A stretch of 64,000 nucleotides of DNA from Agrostemma githago (Eukaryota; Streptophyta; Magnoliopsida; Caryophyllales; Caryophyllaceae), in contig OY288241.1 in the NCBI GenBank assembly GCA_958450325.1, forward strand, positions 40,238,278 through 40,302,277. The letters are read 5' to 3'. This document shows, in pieces, positions 1-9,720 of this stretch (positions within the stretch are counted from its first letter, which is position 1; every line of letters starts with the position of its first letter). The translations under genes were made by a program, and so were the position numbers. The notes under the pieces are model-generated. The model made no database searches. It saw nothing but the letters and a program-made list of their open reading frames with translations, and was not told the origin of the DNA.

Positions 1-362
1 GCAAATCGTAGGAAAAACAAACGGTTAGTATATACATTGTAGTTTATACTGGATATTCATAATACGATATAGGTTGATACTAAATTACCAGCTTCTGTTT
101 ATAGGTTGAACTGCATATTCATCATACGATATCTGCGCACACAATTCCTTTTTTTGGTTATTTTAGTTCAAATGTTGTGTTACTTTAGTGTAGAGTGTCT
201 GTTATTTTAATGTCAGACTTCTATTACTTTTATTGTCTGTTACTTTAATTCATCGAAGATGTTACTTTAGTTCTACACCTCTGTTATTGTAATTCATTAG
301 CGAGTAATGGGATATATAAAACTGCCATATTTAAATAATAATAATAATAAAAATATATTGTT
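1..362. repeat. Subterminal repeat block, copy A (interrupted by the LINE)
   Basis: Positions 130-362 repeat at 4042-4265 in the same order with roughly 80-85% identity by eye: a run of GTTACTTTA-type motifs, then CATTAGCGAGT, ATATTTAAATAATAATAATA and an AT tail. A shorter tandem repeat sits at about 45-80 and 105-140 (ATATTCATNATACGATAT). Copy A continues after the LINE at 3962-4030. No gene is present. Confidence 0.75.
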
Positions 363-518
363 ATAAATGCCTTGAAGGGACACGGCAAGCAGGAGTGGCT
401 CGAGCGACACGGGAGACGGGCAGTCCACACCTATTCAGAAAGGAGCCTTTATAAATGCCTTGAAAGGAGATTGGAATGGTGGAAAGGAGGGGGGATCGAC
501 TAACAACACAAAGTCCTA

Positions 519-1314
519 ATGAACTTAGGATTTTGGAATGTTAGGGGGATGAATAAAGAGAAGAAACAACTGCAAATAAATAAGTTTCTTCTGAGTTGGA
601 ATGTAGGTTTTTTTGGTCTTTTGGAGACTAAAATAAAGACTAAAAATCTGCATAATGTTAGGATTTCTATTGTCAATAATTGGAGCATCATTACTAATAG
701 TCATATGCATGAGAGAGGGAGAATTTGGATTCTTTGGGATCACAGGAAGTGTGAGGTTCAGCCGGGTTTATGTACCTCACAACTTATTCATAGCAAAGTG
801 AAATAGTTAAATTCCGGTGATGTAGACTAGGTTACTATGGTTTATGGATTCAATGAGATTAAGGAACGTGAGGCGTTGTGGAATGATCTAAGTAAGGTGT
901 CTAGCTTCTAGCATCACTGAGCCTTGGTTGGTTGGAGGGGACTTCAACTGCGTCTTGAATGCAGAGGAAAGGTTGGGTGGGGGTTTCTCCTTGGCTGAAG
1001 CACTACCTTTTCATGATTGTTTAACTGCCTGCTCGCTTACTGATAGTCCTGCTTTGGGGGCCTTCTACACCTGGAATAACAAACAAAAAGCTGAAGATAG
1101 GGTATATAGTAGGTTAGACAGGTGCCTTGTGAATCAGGAATGGCTGAGGTTGAAAGAAGAATACAAAGCTAATTTTCTCCCTGAAGGTCTGTTTGACCAT
1201 TGCCCATGTGTGATTAAGACTAATGAGGCCCAGCAGACCAAGAAGAGAACCTTCAAGTACTATAACATGTGGAGCACGATAGACTCTTTTGATGATCTGG
1301 TCTCCAATGACTGA
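519..1314 (+). pseudogene. LINE endonuclease domain (APE type), broken
   Basis: This is the N-terminal part of a LINE ORF2. The start MNLGFWNVRGMNKEKKQ is the usual opening of plant LINE endonucleases, and LLETKIK holds the catalytic Glu region. Downstream, 928-1314 in another register has GGDFNCVLNAEER and DRVYSRLDRCLVN, also typical. The frame is broken by a stop at 804-806, a gap to 928 and a stop at 1312-1314. More stops lie between 1315 and 1631. The enzyme would nick target DNA to prime reverse transcription; this copy cannot. Confidence 0.8.
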
Positions 1315-1631
1315 CATAAAAGAATTGATGGGTCTAAGCAGTACTGCGTTGCGAAGAAGCTTCAATGACTTAAAAGGGTCCTCAAAAAGCTTAACAGAAC
1401 TCATTTCTCAGACATTGAGAACAGAGCTGCAATGGCTCATGTGAAATTAATTCAATTGCAGAAGGAACTGGTCTTAAAACCGGATGACATGATACTTCGT
1501 TATCAGGAAAAAAAAAAGCGCATGAGGAGTATGACCTTCTCTATACGGCACAGGCAGAATTCCTGAAACAAAGAGCAAAATGTTCTTGGCTAAAGGATGG
1601 GGATCAGAATACGGCATTCTTCCGTGGGACA

Positions 1632-3902
1632 TTGAAAGCAAGGAGAATTTTTAATGAAGTAAATCAGATTTTGGATGTTCATGGCAATTTATATAATGAG
1701 CAGGAGACAATTCAAGGCGCTTTCCTGGAATTTTATCAAGATTTACTTGGTACTAGCACCCCCACTACTGCTGTTAAGAAAAAGATCATTGAGCATGGCC
1801 AGATATGCAATCATCAACATCATGTCATACTGGAGCAACCTGTTTCGAAGGATGAAATCAAACAGGCTATATTCAGTATTCCTGATGACAAATCTCCGGG
1901 CCCAGATGGATATTCAAGTAAGTTTTTTAAGGATTCGTGGCATATTGTTGGTGAGGATGTCATGAGTGCTATAGCCGATTTCTTCAAAACAAGCAGGCTG
2001 CTCAAGCAGTTGAACACCACTGCTGTAACACTCATACCCAAAGTAGATAGACCCATGACAGTAACGCAATTCAGACCTATTGCGTGCTATAATGTGGTCT
2101 ATAAAGCTAACTCGAAGATCCTTTGTTCTAGACTAGCTGCGGTACTTCCTGATATTGTGTCCCCAGCTCAAGGTGGATTTATTAAAGGGAGAAGCATAAT
2201 CGAGAACATCCTGATCTGCCAAGATATTATTAGATTGTATGACAGGAAGAGCGTCTCTCCTAGGTGCATATTCAAAATTGACATTCAAAAAGCTTATGAC
2301 ACCGTAGAATGGGACTTTCTGCATCAGATGCTCGTGCACCTCAACTTCCCAAAACATTTCAGAGAAATGACCATGCAATGCGTTACCTCAGCGACATATA
2401 CACTCAAGCTGAATGAAGAAAGTTTTGGTTTTTTCCAAGGTAAAAGAGGACTCAGACAAGGGGAACCCCTTTCCCCTCTCCTATTTACCATCTGTATGGA
2501 CTACCTGACTAGATTTTTGAGTTTCACCACGAGTTCCAAGCCGTTTACTTTTCATCCGTTGTGCAAAAAAATGAAGTTATCCAATCTCATGTTTGCGGAT
2601 GATTTGCTCTTGTTCTCCAAAGGGGATGCGAAATCCATGATGCTTCTGTTGAGAACGTTTACAACTTTCTCTGAATCAGCAGGTTTAAAAATGAGCAGAG
2701 GGAAATCGAGTGTCTATTTTAATGAAGTTGACCCTATTCTTAGAGCAGACATTATCCAGGTTTCAGGTTGCGTGGAGGGTTCACTCCCTTTCAGATACTT
2801 GGGGATCCCGATTAAAACCTCCAAACTGTCCTTATCGGAATGCCAGCCCTTAGTGAACAAGATAGTAGAGAGAATTAGACGCCTGGGAGCAAAAAAATTG
2901 TCTTATGCAGGTCGCTTGACACTAATCAAGAGTGTTATGGCTACATTGCACAATTATTGGGCTACTATCTTCATTTTGCCTTCTTCGGTGATGAAGCAGA
3001 TTGATAGTATTTGCAGGAATTTTCTATGGGATGGAACTGCCGAGTTTCACAGAGTACCCACTGTCTCTTGGGAGAAAATTTGTGCACCGTATAAGGAAGG
3101 GGGACTGAACTTGACTCAGAACGCAATATGGAACAAGGCCGCGATAGGGATAATGGCTTGGTGGATAGCAAGTAAACAAGATAGGCTGTGGGTAAGATGG
3201 ATTCACCAAGTATACTTAAAAGGGAGGAACTGGGAAGATTACCGTCCTACTGCTGACTCCAGCTGGTACTGGAGGAAGATTTGCCAGATCAGAGATGTTC
3301 TGAAGCCTGCGTATGCTGCTAATGCTATTGCTGTTCAAGCAAACGGTTTTACAGTGGCGAAAGCATATAAGTGGCTGAGAATTAAACATGGGGAGGTTGA
3401 TTGGTGTGCGTTTGTGTGGACTAGATGGTCGGTGCCTAAACATAATATGGTCGCCTGGATGATACAGCCACGAGGGCTGAATATGAAGAGTAAACTGTGC
3501 AAAATTGTAGTAACGGCGGATGACAGGTGCACGGTTTGTACATCGGCAGAAGAAACAGTGCAGCATCTATTCCAGGAGTGCGAGTACAGTAGGAAGATTC
3601 TCTATGAAGTCAATCGAGTTCTTTCGTTGGCGCCAAATATTGAATTACAGAATGAGAAGAGGAAGAAAATGAAAGGGACCAAAATGCAAAGAGCTATAAA
3701 GAATGGACTAATTAACTCGATATGTTACAATATTTGGATCCAACGAAATAAGGCTAGAGTGGAAGAGCAGCTAATCCGACCTGAAAAGCTGGCTAGACGA
3801 ATCATTAAGGAATTTATTGATTTTTGCAAGAGTAAATGTAACCAAAAGTTTAGTGATAAGGACAGAAATTTCATAACGGGCCTTTTGAGGCAGTCGATGT
3901 AA
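1632..3902 (+). CDS. LINE reverse transcriptase with zf-RVT-like C-terminus (partial ORF2)
   Basis: This is an open stretch of 756 codons, the C-terminal part of LINE ORF2. RT motifs occur in order: FRPIACYNVVYK, PAQGGFIKGRSI, FKIDIQKAYDTVEWDFL, RGLRQGEPLSPLLF and the catalytic FADD (MFADDLLLFSKGD) near residue 320. The last 200 residues match the zf-RVT pattern, with CTVC and HLFQEC. The first Met at 1632 is not a real start: the frame should continue from the broken endonuclease upstream. No stop interrupts the RT, so the domain decayed more slowly or the copy is fairly young. Confidence 0.85.
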   Translation: MKARRIFNEVNQILDVHGNLYNEQETIQGAFLEFYQDLLGTSTPTTAVKKKIIEHGQICNHQHHVILEQPVSKDEIKQAIFSIPDDKSPGPDGYSSKFFKDSWHIVGEDVMSAIADFFKTSRLLKQLNTTAVTLIPKVDRPMTVTQFRPIACYNVVYKANSKILCSRLAAVLPDIVSPAQGGFIKGRSIIENILICQDIIRLYDRKSVSPRCIFKIDIQKAYDTVEWDFLHQMLVHLNFPKHFREMTMQCVTSATYTLKLNEESFGFFQGKRGLRQGEPLSPLLFTICMDYLTRFLSFTTSSKPFTFHPLCKKMKLSNLMFADDLLLFSKGDAKSMMLLLRTFTTFSESAGLKMSRGKSSVYFNEVDPILRADIIQVSGCVEGSLPFRYLGIPIKTSKLSLSECQPLVNKIVERIRRLGAKKLSYAGRLTLIKSVMATLHNYWATIFILPSSVMKQIDSICRNFLWDGTAEFHRVPTVSWEKICAPYKEGGLNLTQNAIWNKAAIGIMAWWIASKQDRLWVRWIHQVYLKGRNWEDYRPTADSSWYWRKICQIRDVLKPAYAANAIAVQANGFTVAKAYKWLRIKHGEVDWCAFVWTRWSVPKHNMVAWMIQPRGLNMKSKLCKIVVTADDRCTVCTSAEETVQHLFQECEYSRKILYEVNRVLSLAPNIELQNEKRKKMKGTKMQRAIKNGLINSICYNIWIQRNKARVEEQLIRPEKLARRIIKEFIDFCKSKCNQKFSDKDRNFITGLLRQSM

Positions 3903-4026
3903 TTGAGACTGTACAGTCTATTTTTTATTTAATATACTTACACTTTACCAAAAAAATATATATATATTGTTTCCTATAATAGTAGGAGTCATTAAGATGA
4001 TACTATGTTATTAGTTTCCACTTTTC

Positions 4027-4300
4027 TACGTTGAATTGCGTATTTGGTTATTTTAGTTCATACACTGTGTTACTTTAGTGTAGAATGTCCGTTATTTTAA
4101 CGTGAAACGTCTATTACTTTTATGGTCTGTTACTTTAATTCATCAGTGATGTTTCTTTAGTTCTTAACGTCTGTTATTGTGACGCATTAGCGAGTCGTGG
4201 GGATATATGAAACCACCATATTTAAATAATAATAATAATAAAAAGATATTGTTTCCTACAATAGTGGGACGTGATTTCCAACAAAATAGGGAACAAAATA
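4027..4300. repeat. Subterminal repeat block, copy B
   Basis: Second, uninterrupted copy of the block at 130-362. It keeps GTTACTTTA motifs, CATTAGCGAGT, the AAT repeat and ATATTGTTTCCTA followed by ATAGTNGGA. It gives the reference for the pre-insertion state of copy A. Confidence 0.75.
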
Positions 4301-4496
4301 AAAAAAAATAACTGCCCATTTAGATAAATATACTGCTTTATTATCGTCCACGACTCCCAAATCAAAATAACCTACAATCAAAGTACACAAGTTCAGTCAA
4401 CGAATTATAATACACGTTAGTTCATTCATCTTCTACCTTGTGCAGCTGCAACATCTCCTTCTATGGCTGATATTCAACCCGTCAAAGAAACAAACT

Positions 4497-4778
4497 GTAA
4501 GTTTTTTGTCTGTGATTTATATTGTAGACACCATGGAGGCAATTACAATTATCCATATTATTAGATATTACGCTCATTGAATGAAAACTGCATTATCACG
4601 TAGTTTTTTAAAACGGGGATGGAATACAACTGGAGTTGACCGTTACTTTAATTCACATTATCCGTCACTTTAATTCACACTATTCGTTACTTTAGTGACC
4701 GTAGTCTGTTACTTTATTTCTATTTTATACGCATCTTCTGTTAATTTGATTACCTCAATGCACTGGTTTGTTTTTCAG
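4497..4778 (+). repeat. Intron 1 of the transposase, with GTTACTTTA motifs
   Basis: The donor is GTAAGT and the acceptor TTTTTCAG. At about 4640-4715 the motif occurs four times (CCGTTACTTTAATTCAC type). No coding potential. Confidence 0.7.
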
Positions 4779-5280
4779 TTGACGCGGCAGCACACGAATG
4801 GTGCAGGGATGTAGGTGAGAGTTTCACGCCATACGTAGGGCAGATATTCAAAGATCAGGAAGAGGCGGTAAACTTTTATAAAATCTACGCATTGGCCTGC
4901 GGATTCGATGTGAGGAGGTACACAACGAAAAGATGGCGGGGTGGTGAGATTAAATCAAAGCTGCTGGTATGTAACAGGCAGGATTTTAACAAAAAAAAAT
5001 CAGTGGAGATGCGGCATCCAAGGAGGCGACGTCGAAGGGGGAAGCAGTTAAGGGGACGACGGAGGGAGTAGCTGTGAAGGAACCAAAAAGGAAGACTAAG
5101 GTCCGTCGTATTGGCTGTATGGCAAGAATTAAGTTGTTCAGCAAAGGTGGTCCTATGAAAATTGTTGTTTTTCACAGTGGGCACAACCACGAGCTAATTT
5201 CACCAAAAGACAGAGAATTCCATAAGTTATCGAGAAACCTCACGAAGTACCACAAGCAAATGATCCTGAACAATTCACGG

Positions 5281-5539
5281 GTATGTATTGAGTAGCTTCT
5301 TGCAGGTTCAATTATATTAGTTCAGATCACAATGTGTTTAGTTCACTGCGCCGTAGGCAATATTTGGTTACTCTAATCCACATGCTATCTTACTGTGGTT
5401 CATAACCCCCGTTACTTTAATGAATACCGTCTGTGAATTAGCAATGTCTGGTAGAATTAATCAACGCGTTACTTTAATGTTGTCTCACTGTTACTTCAAC
5501 TTCTGTCATGCGTTACTTTAGTCAAATGAATTGTTTCAG
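5281..5539 (+). repeat. Intron 2 of the transposase, with GTTACTTTA motifs
   Basis: The donor is GTATGT and the acceptor TTGTTTCAG. Motif copies are spread through 5360-5525, all reading GTTACT on +. Confidence 0.7.
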
Positions 5540-6689
5540 CTGAAGATCGGTGGCACACAGACGTACAAGATTTATAAGGAGTAGGTTCAAGGATTCACAA
5601 ACGTAGGTGCCAGCTTGGTCGACTTCAAGAACTTTGGCAGAGATATAAAGTGCTTCGTCCATGAGAGAGATGGTCAGTTATTCATCGATCGTTTCAGAGG
5701 TATGGCGGACAATCGGGAGGGATTTTTTTTTTATTACGACCTGGATGAGGATGGAAGTTTGAGCAGGGTATTTTGGGCTGACGGCGTTGCTAGGAGAAAC
5801 TACAAGTTGTTTGGTGACGCAGTTTCGTTCGACCCAACATACGGGACGAACAAATATAAGATGATATTCACCCCGTTCACTGGTGTCGACCACCACAAAC
5901 GATCCGTGACTTTCGGTGGCGCTCTCATCGCGCACGAGGACTTTGAATCGTTCAATTGGGTGTTTGAACGGTTTTTGAAGGCCATGGCTGGCAAGGAACC
6001 TGCGTACATCATCACTGATCAAGACCCCGGGATCATAGCATCGTTCGCGAAGATGTTCAAATCGGCATGACAACGATTTTGTATGTGGCAAATAATGAAT
6101 AAAGTCCCAACTAAATACGGTGCCTCGAGGGCTGACTACCAGGAATTTCTGAAGAAGCTGAATGCAATAGTGTGGGATGACGACATCGATGCAGAAGAAT
6201 TCGACGAGCGGTGGATGGAAATAATGGAGGAGCACGACGTGGGTGATGTTCAGTGGTTCACAACAACCTTTTCGATCAGGAAGCAGTGGGTCGTGGCACA
6301 CTGCAGGGATCTGAGGATGGGAGGCTTAATGCAAACAACACAGAGATCGGAGAGCGAAAACAGTTTCTTCAAACGGTTTGAGAACCATCATGGAACGTTG
6401 GTTGAATTCTGGATGCGGTTTGAGAGGGCCATGGATCAGCAGAGGTATACCCAAAAAAAGCTTGACAGCGAGAATATATAATCTCTGCCGAAGACAATGA
6501 CCCACCTCCTGATAGAACAGCACGCATCAAGGGTGTACACCCACGTGGTGTTTGATGAATTTCAAGAGGAGGTAAAGGGTTCAGTGGGGACGTGCAGTGT
6601 GAGAGTATTTGCTGAGAGTGATGGGGTTGAAGTAACTACAGTGAGGGATGCCACCAGGGGTAAAGAATTTCTAGTACGCTACAAACAAG

Positions 6690-6957
6690 GTACGCAATGG
6701 CCTGCTTGTTCTCTTCATTTATGCGGGATTATATGAGTTAAAGTAACAGAGTGAATGTATTACAGTAACACACAAGATGAATTAAAGTAATGTGGTTTGT
6801 AGTTTGTAGATCCCAGCACAGAATGCTTTTGTTGTGCGGGATTTGTGAGTTAAAGTAACAGAATGCATGCACTAAAGTAACAAAACGTATGAGTTAAAGT
6901 AACTCGGTTTGAATGTGTTAGTTTTGATAGTCTTAATGCTTTAATAACCTCCTGCAG
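6690..6957 (+). repeat. Intron 3 of the transposase, motif array in opposite orientation
   Basis: The donor is GTACGC and the acceptor CCTCCTGCAG. The motif here reads TAAAGTAAC on + (6736-6910), opposite to introns 1 and 2. Confidence 0.65.
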
Positions 6958-7630
6958 ACACGTCGGACGTCAAGTGCACGTGTGAATTGTTTGAGACAAG
7001 GGGAATACTGTACCGACACATAATTTGGATATATTCCTCTAAGGGCCTGACCAGTATACCCGATAACTACGTTGCGAGAAGGTGGTCGAGGGATGCCCTA
7101 CGCAATTCACGTGTTGGTGACGACGGTGTGGAAGGCGATGACATCGGTATCATAGACGGGAAGCAGATAGAGATGTCTAAACTGTGGTCGGAAGTTCATG
7201 AGACGATGGGCATTCTACGGTCTGCTAACAAAGAAGATGTGGATAGCATGTGCGCTTTGATATGCGAATTACGTATGAAGCTTAAGCCGATTGGGGGTGG
7301 AAGACATTGAATAAAACCCAGGAATTGGGGGAGATGCTAGGATGTACGTCAACAGCAGAGATAACGATACTCCCGCCGAAGATTTCCAAGACAAAAGGAA
7401 GCGGCAAACGGTTGTTATCGAGCAAAGCAAAATCCGTTGCACTTGCAAAGAAGCCCAAGCGCACGTGCAACAATTGTAAGCAGATGGCGCATTACGACAA
7501 GAGGAATTGCCCCAATCCATTTGTAGCACGACCGCCACCGACTGTCAAACCATCTGACGATGAATCAGAATCAGAATCAGAATCAGAAGATGAGGACGAG
7601 GAGGATGCAGAGGATGAACCAGTATTCTGA

Positions 7631-8313
7631 TTAGGGAAATGTGCTTCTTTAGAGTAACGTAGCCTATTCTTTATAGTAACGAATTGAATAAATTACAGTA
7701 ACACTTTTTTAAATAGTTTATTAAATTACAGATATTAATTCTTTGGTGAATATCATAACTAGAGTAAGTTTCGGTTAAAGTAACGCACAATATGCCTTAA
7801 AGTAACGTGCTAGATGAGTTAGAGTAACACGGAATACCATTATTAAAAGTGTTGAGTGAATTGCAGATATACAATCCTTGGGTGATATACTATTTTACTA
7901 GAGTACGATTCGGTTAAAATAACATACATTATTCATTAGAGTAACACGCTAGATGAGTTAGAGTAACAGGAATCATCATTCTTTTAATGTCACTCTTTTT
8001 CTATTTGTTTGTAGAGTACTCAATAAAGAAGGCATTACTATTTTGTTTAACTATGATGCAGTATTGATCCTGTGTTGAATTAAGAGATCATGATGCAGCG
8101 TGCAAGATATTAGAGCTAAAGTATCACATGATATTAATTGAAGTAACAAAATTATACGAGTTAGAGTAACAAAGTTCAAAGGATATAATAACATTGAAAT
8201 ATGACAGAATGACAGTAACTGTTTTTCTGACAACATAATTTGTCAACCTTGTACAAAACGATGTTTAGGTTTTTTGTCGAACAAAAATTCCAATTAATCC
8301 AATCATTTCCGGG
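7631..8313. repeat. Convergent intergenic spacer filled with TAAAGTAAC-type motifs
   Basis: It lies between the 3' ends of the transposase and the Ulp1 gene. About fifteen degenerate copies of AGTAAC-type motifs occur from 7650 to 8220, mostly as GAGTTAGAGTAAC or TTAAAGTAAC. Two segments (about 7740-7830 and 7860-7965) are near-duplicates. No gene seen. Confidence 0.7.
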
Positions 8314-9720
8314 TTAACGTTTCCGGCTCTTTCCTCGCTTATAAGTATTTAGTCCCTTAGTCTTTGCTCCTTCAATTAACTTTGGCCTAGCTGCCGCAAA
8401 CTTTTTCACATCAGCAATCAGCCGCTTTCGAACGCTATTCAAGTCTGCTAGGAGAAGAGTGGCTGCAAGCTGGACCACCAGGTATCTTCTGTTAAACTTC
8501 CTGTCGAGGTCTTCGTGATGGAATAGACCTCCCTCGTACAATAGCATGTGCATTAGAAGAAAAATCCCTGACTCATCCTTGTTTGTGAATTTTTCCTGCC
8601 AATCAAGCTTAATCGGGCGGAACCTGTACGACACAACTTCCCCCGCGCGAGCAACTTCATAATGGTCAAGGAAATCACTCATATTCGTGACCTGAGTATC
8701 ATTGATGACAATAGTCAAGGAAATCACTCGTTGGCGCACAAGATTGTGATTAAAAACTTATGAAATGAAGAATATAGAGGCTCACAATTGTCTTGATGGC
8801 TGTAAAGAGGGCTGTATCTCTGATCGTTGTGTAGCGACGGTGGTCGAGGAGATCGATTGTCTTTTTCTTTCGGTTGACGACTATGCAGCAGAAGTACCCG
8901 TCAATGTTGATGGGCACAAAGATCAATTCAGTGTCCAGCTGCAACGTACTGCCACAATTACTCACGAAAATATGCCATTGCTCCATCAAGGCGTCCGTAT
9001 TCTGAGTGGACGCACTGTCCGGATCTTCGGCAATAATCCTCATTATCGCATCCTGTAAAAAAGTTGGGATTGTGTGAAAATTTACAATCAATACAAAAGT
9101 AATTAGTTGGTGTCCTTGTGGTGCAGTGATCCTTCTGTCACTTTAGCAGATAACTGAAGTTACTTCAGTGAACAAAATGTGTTACTTTAATTCATGAGAG
9201 TCGTTACTTTAACCTGTAACATATACATTATTGTTCCAACATATATATGTTACTTTAATACATACCATTTGTTACTTCAGTTGACATTATCCGTTACTTT
9301 AGTGTCCACTCTCTTTTCACTACACATTCTGTCAATTGATTATACATCCCATGCACTGTTAAGTTAGTACATACCGTTTGTCGCAGACCAAAAAACGCCA
9401 TCTTCGGAGAATTACCCGACACACTCCCGTTTGCGGCGAGCCTGTTCATAAGCATTGACCAGCACTCGACAACAGATGACGACATGTCAGTAACCGGGAG
9501 CATGGACATCACATCATCCCGGGTCATTAAAGCCAACGGTGAATACTCCGCAACCAAATTGCTGTATTCAGGACAAATCAGAAGGCATTGCGAACAAACA
9601 GCTGAGTGACAAGAATTTAAACAACAATATATTCACAATATGTGTGGTGTTCGTCTGATTACCTGCCGTTGTAGCTGCTGTGCTGAAATAAACAGTAGTC
9701 CACGACATTTTTCTGCATGA
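8314..9720 (-). other. Ulp1 module 2: degenerate peptidase, catalytic His and Cys lost
   Basis: It repeats the order of module 1: LGCSIVCGDADV and KNVVDYCLF (end of the 9663 exon), CWSMLMNRLAA, then LIFVPINIDGYFCC. In place of NNDHYSC it reads NIDGYFCC (Gly codon 8897-8899), LLDHR keeps the Asp, and FTNKDESGIFLLMH replaces the Cys by Ser (codon 8569-8571). The last intron phases match module 1, but the intron between IF and VP is missing. A Lys/Arg-rich tail (KRGKSRKR) ends the protein. Confidence 0.75.
9120..9360 (-). repeat. Inverted-repeat partner 1 (intron of module 2)
   Basis: Within the intron 9053-9374. It carries GTTACTTTA motifs and CACTCTCTTTTCACTACACA, and matches 12160-12400 in reverse complement over about 200 bp at roughly 85-90% identity by eye. 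Confidence 0.8.

Larger units (their letters stand above)
363..3961 (+). mobile_element. L1-type LINE retrotransposon, inserted in the MULE repeat
   Basis: It contains an APE-type endonuclease region followed by reverse transcriptase and a C-terminal zf-RVT-like region, the order of plant L1 elements. The flanks look like a target duplication: ATATTGTT precedes the element at about 355-362 and recurs at 3964-3971 after a short A-rich tail (ACCAAAAAAATATATA). Joining the two flanks restores the uninterrupted repeat seen at 4231-4265, which fixes the insertion point. The 5' leader holds a duplicated ATAAATGCCTTGAA motif (364 and 450). No ORF1 (gag-like) is present, so the copy is probably 5'-truncated. 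Confidence 0.85.
4463..7630 (+). pseudogene. FAR1-type MULE transposase, four exons, inactivated
   Basis: Proposed exons are 4463-4496, 4779-5280, 5540-6689 and 6958-7630, all with GT-AG borders. The order is FAR1 DNA-binding domain (exon 2, GFDVRRYTTKR to FHSGHNHEL), MULE DDE domain (exon 3, SFDPTYGTNKYKM with the first Asp, IITDQDPG with the second), SWIM zinc finger (exon 4, CTCELFETRGILYRH), and a C-terminal zinc knuckle (CNNCKQMAHYDKRNC) before an acidic Ser/Glu tail. Breaks: a one-base shift in the A run at 4991-4999, stops at 5582-5584 (TAG), 6068-6070 (TGA) and 6479-6481 (TAA), and a frame change near 7300. The SWIM finger has Tyr where its last Cys should be. The protein would have been a nuclear transposase; FAR1/FHY3 light-signalling regulators descend from such proteins, but this one is not such a regulator. 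Confidence 0.85.

Noticed and set aside
5678..6301. 207-codon open frame on - opposite the transposase
   Set aside because: Shadow of the DDE domain on +.
4463..7630. Reading the FAR1-like gene as a light-signalling regulator
   Set aside because: It retains the transposase layout, has multiple stops, and lies with other transposon parts.
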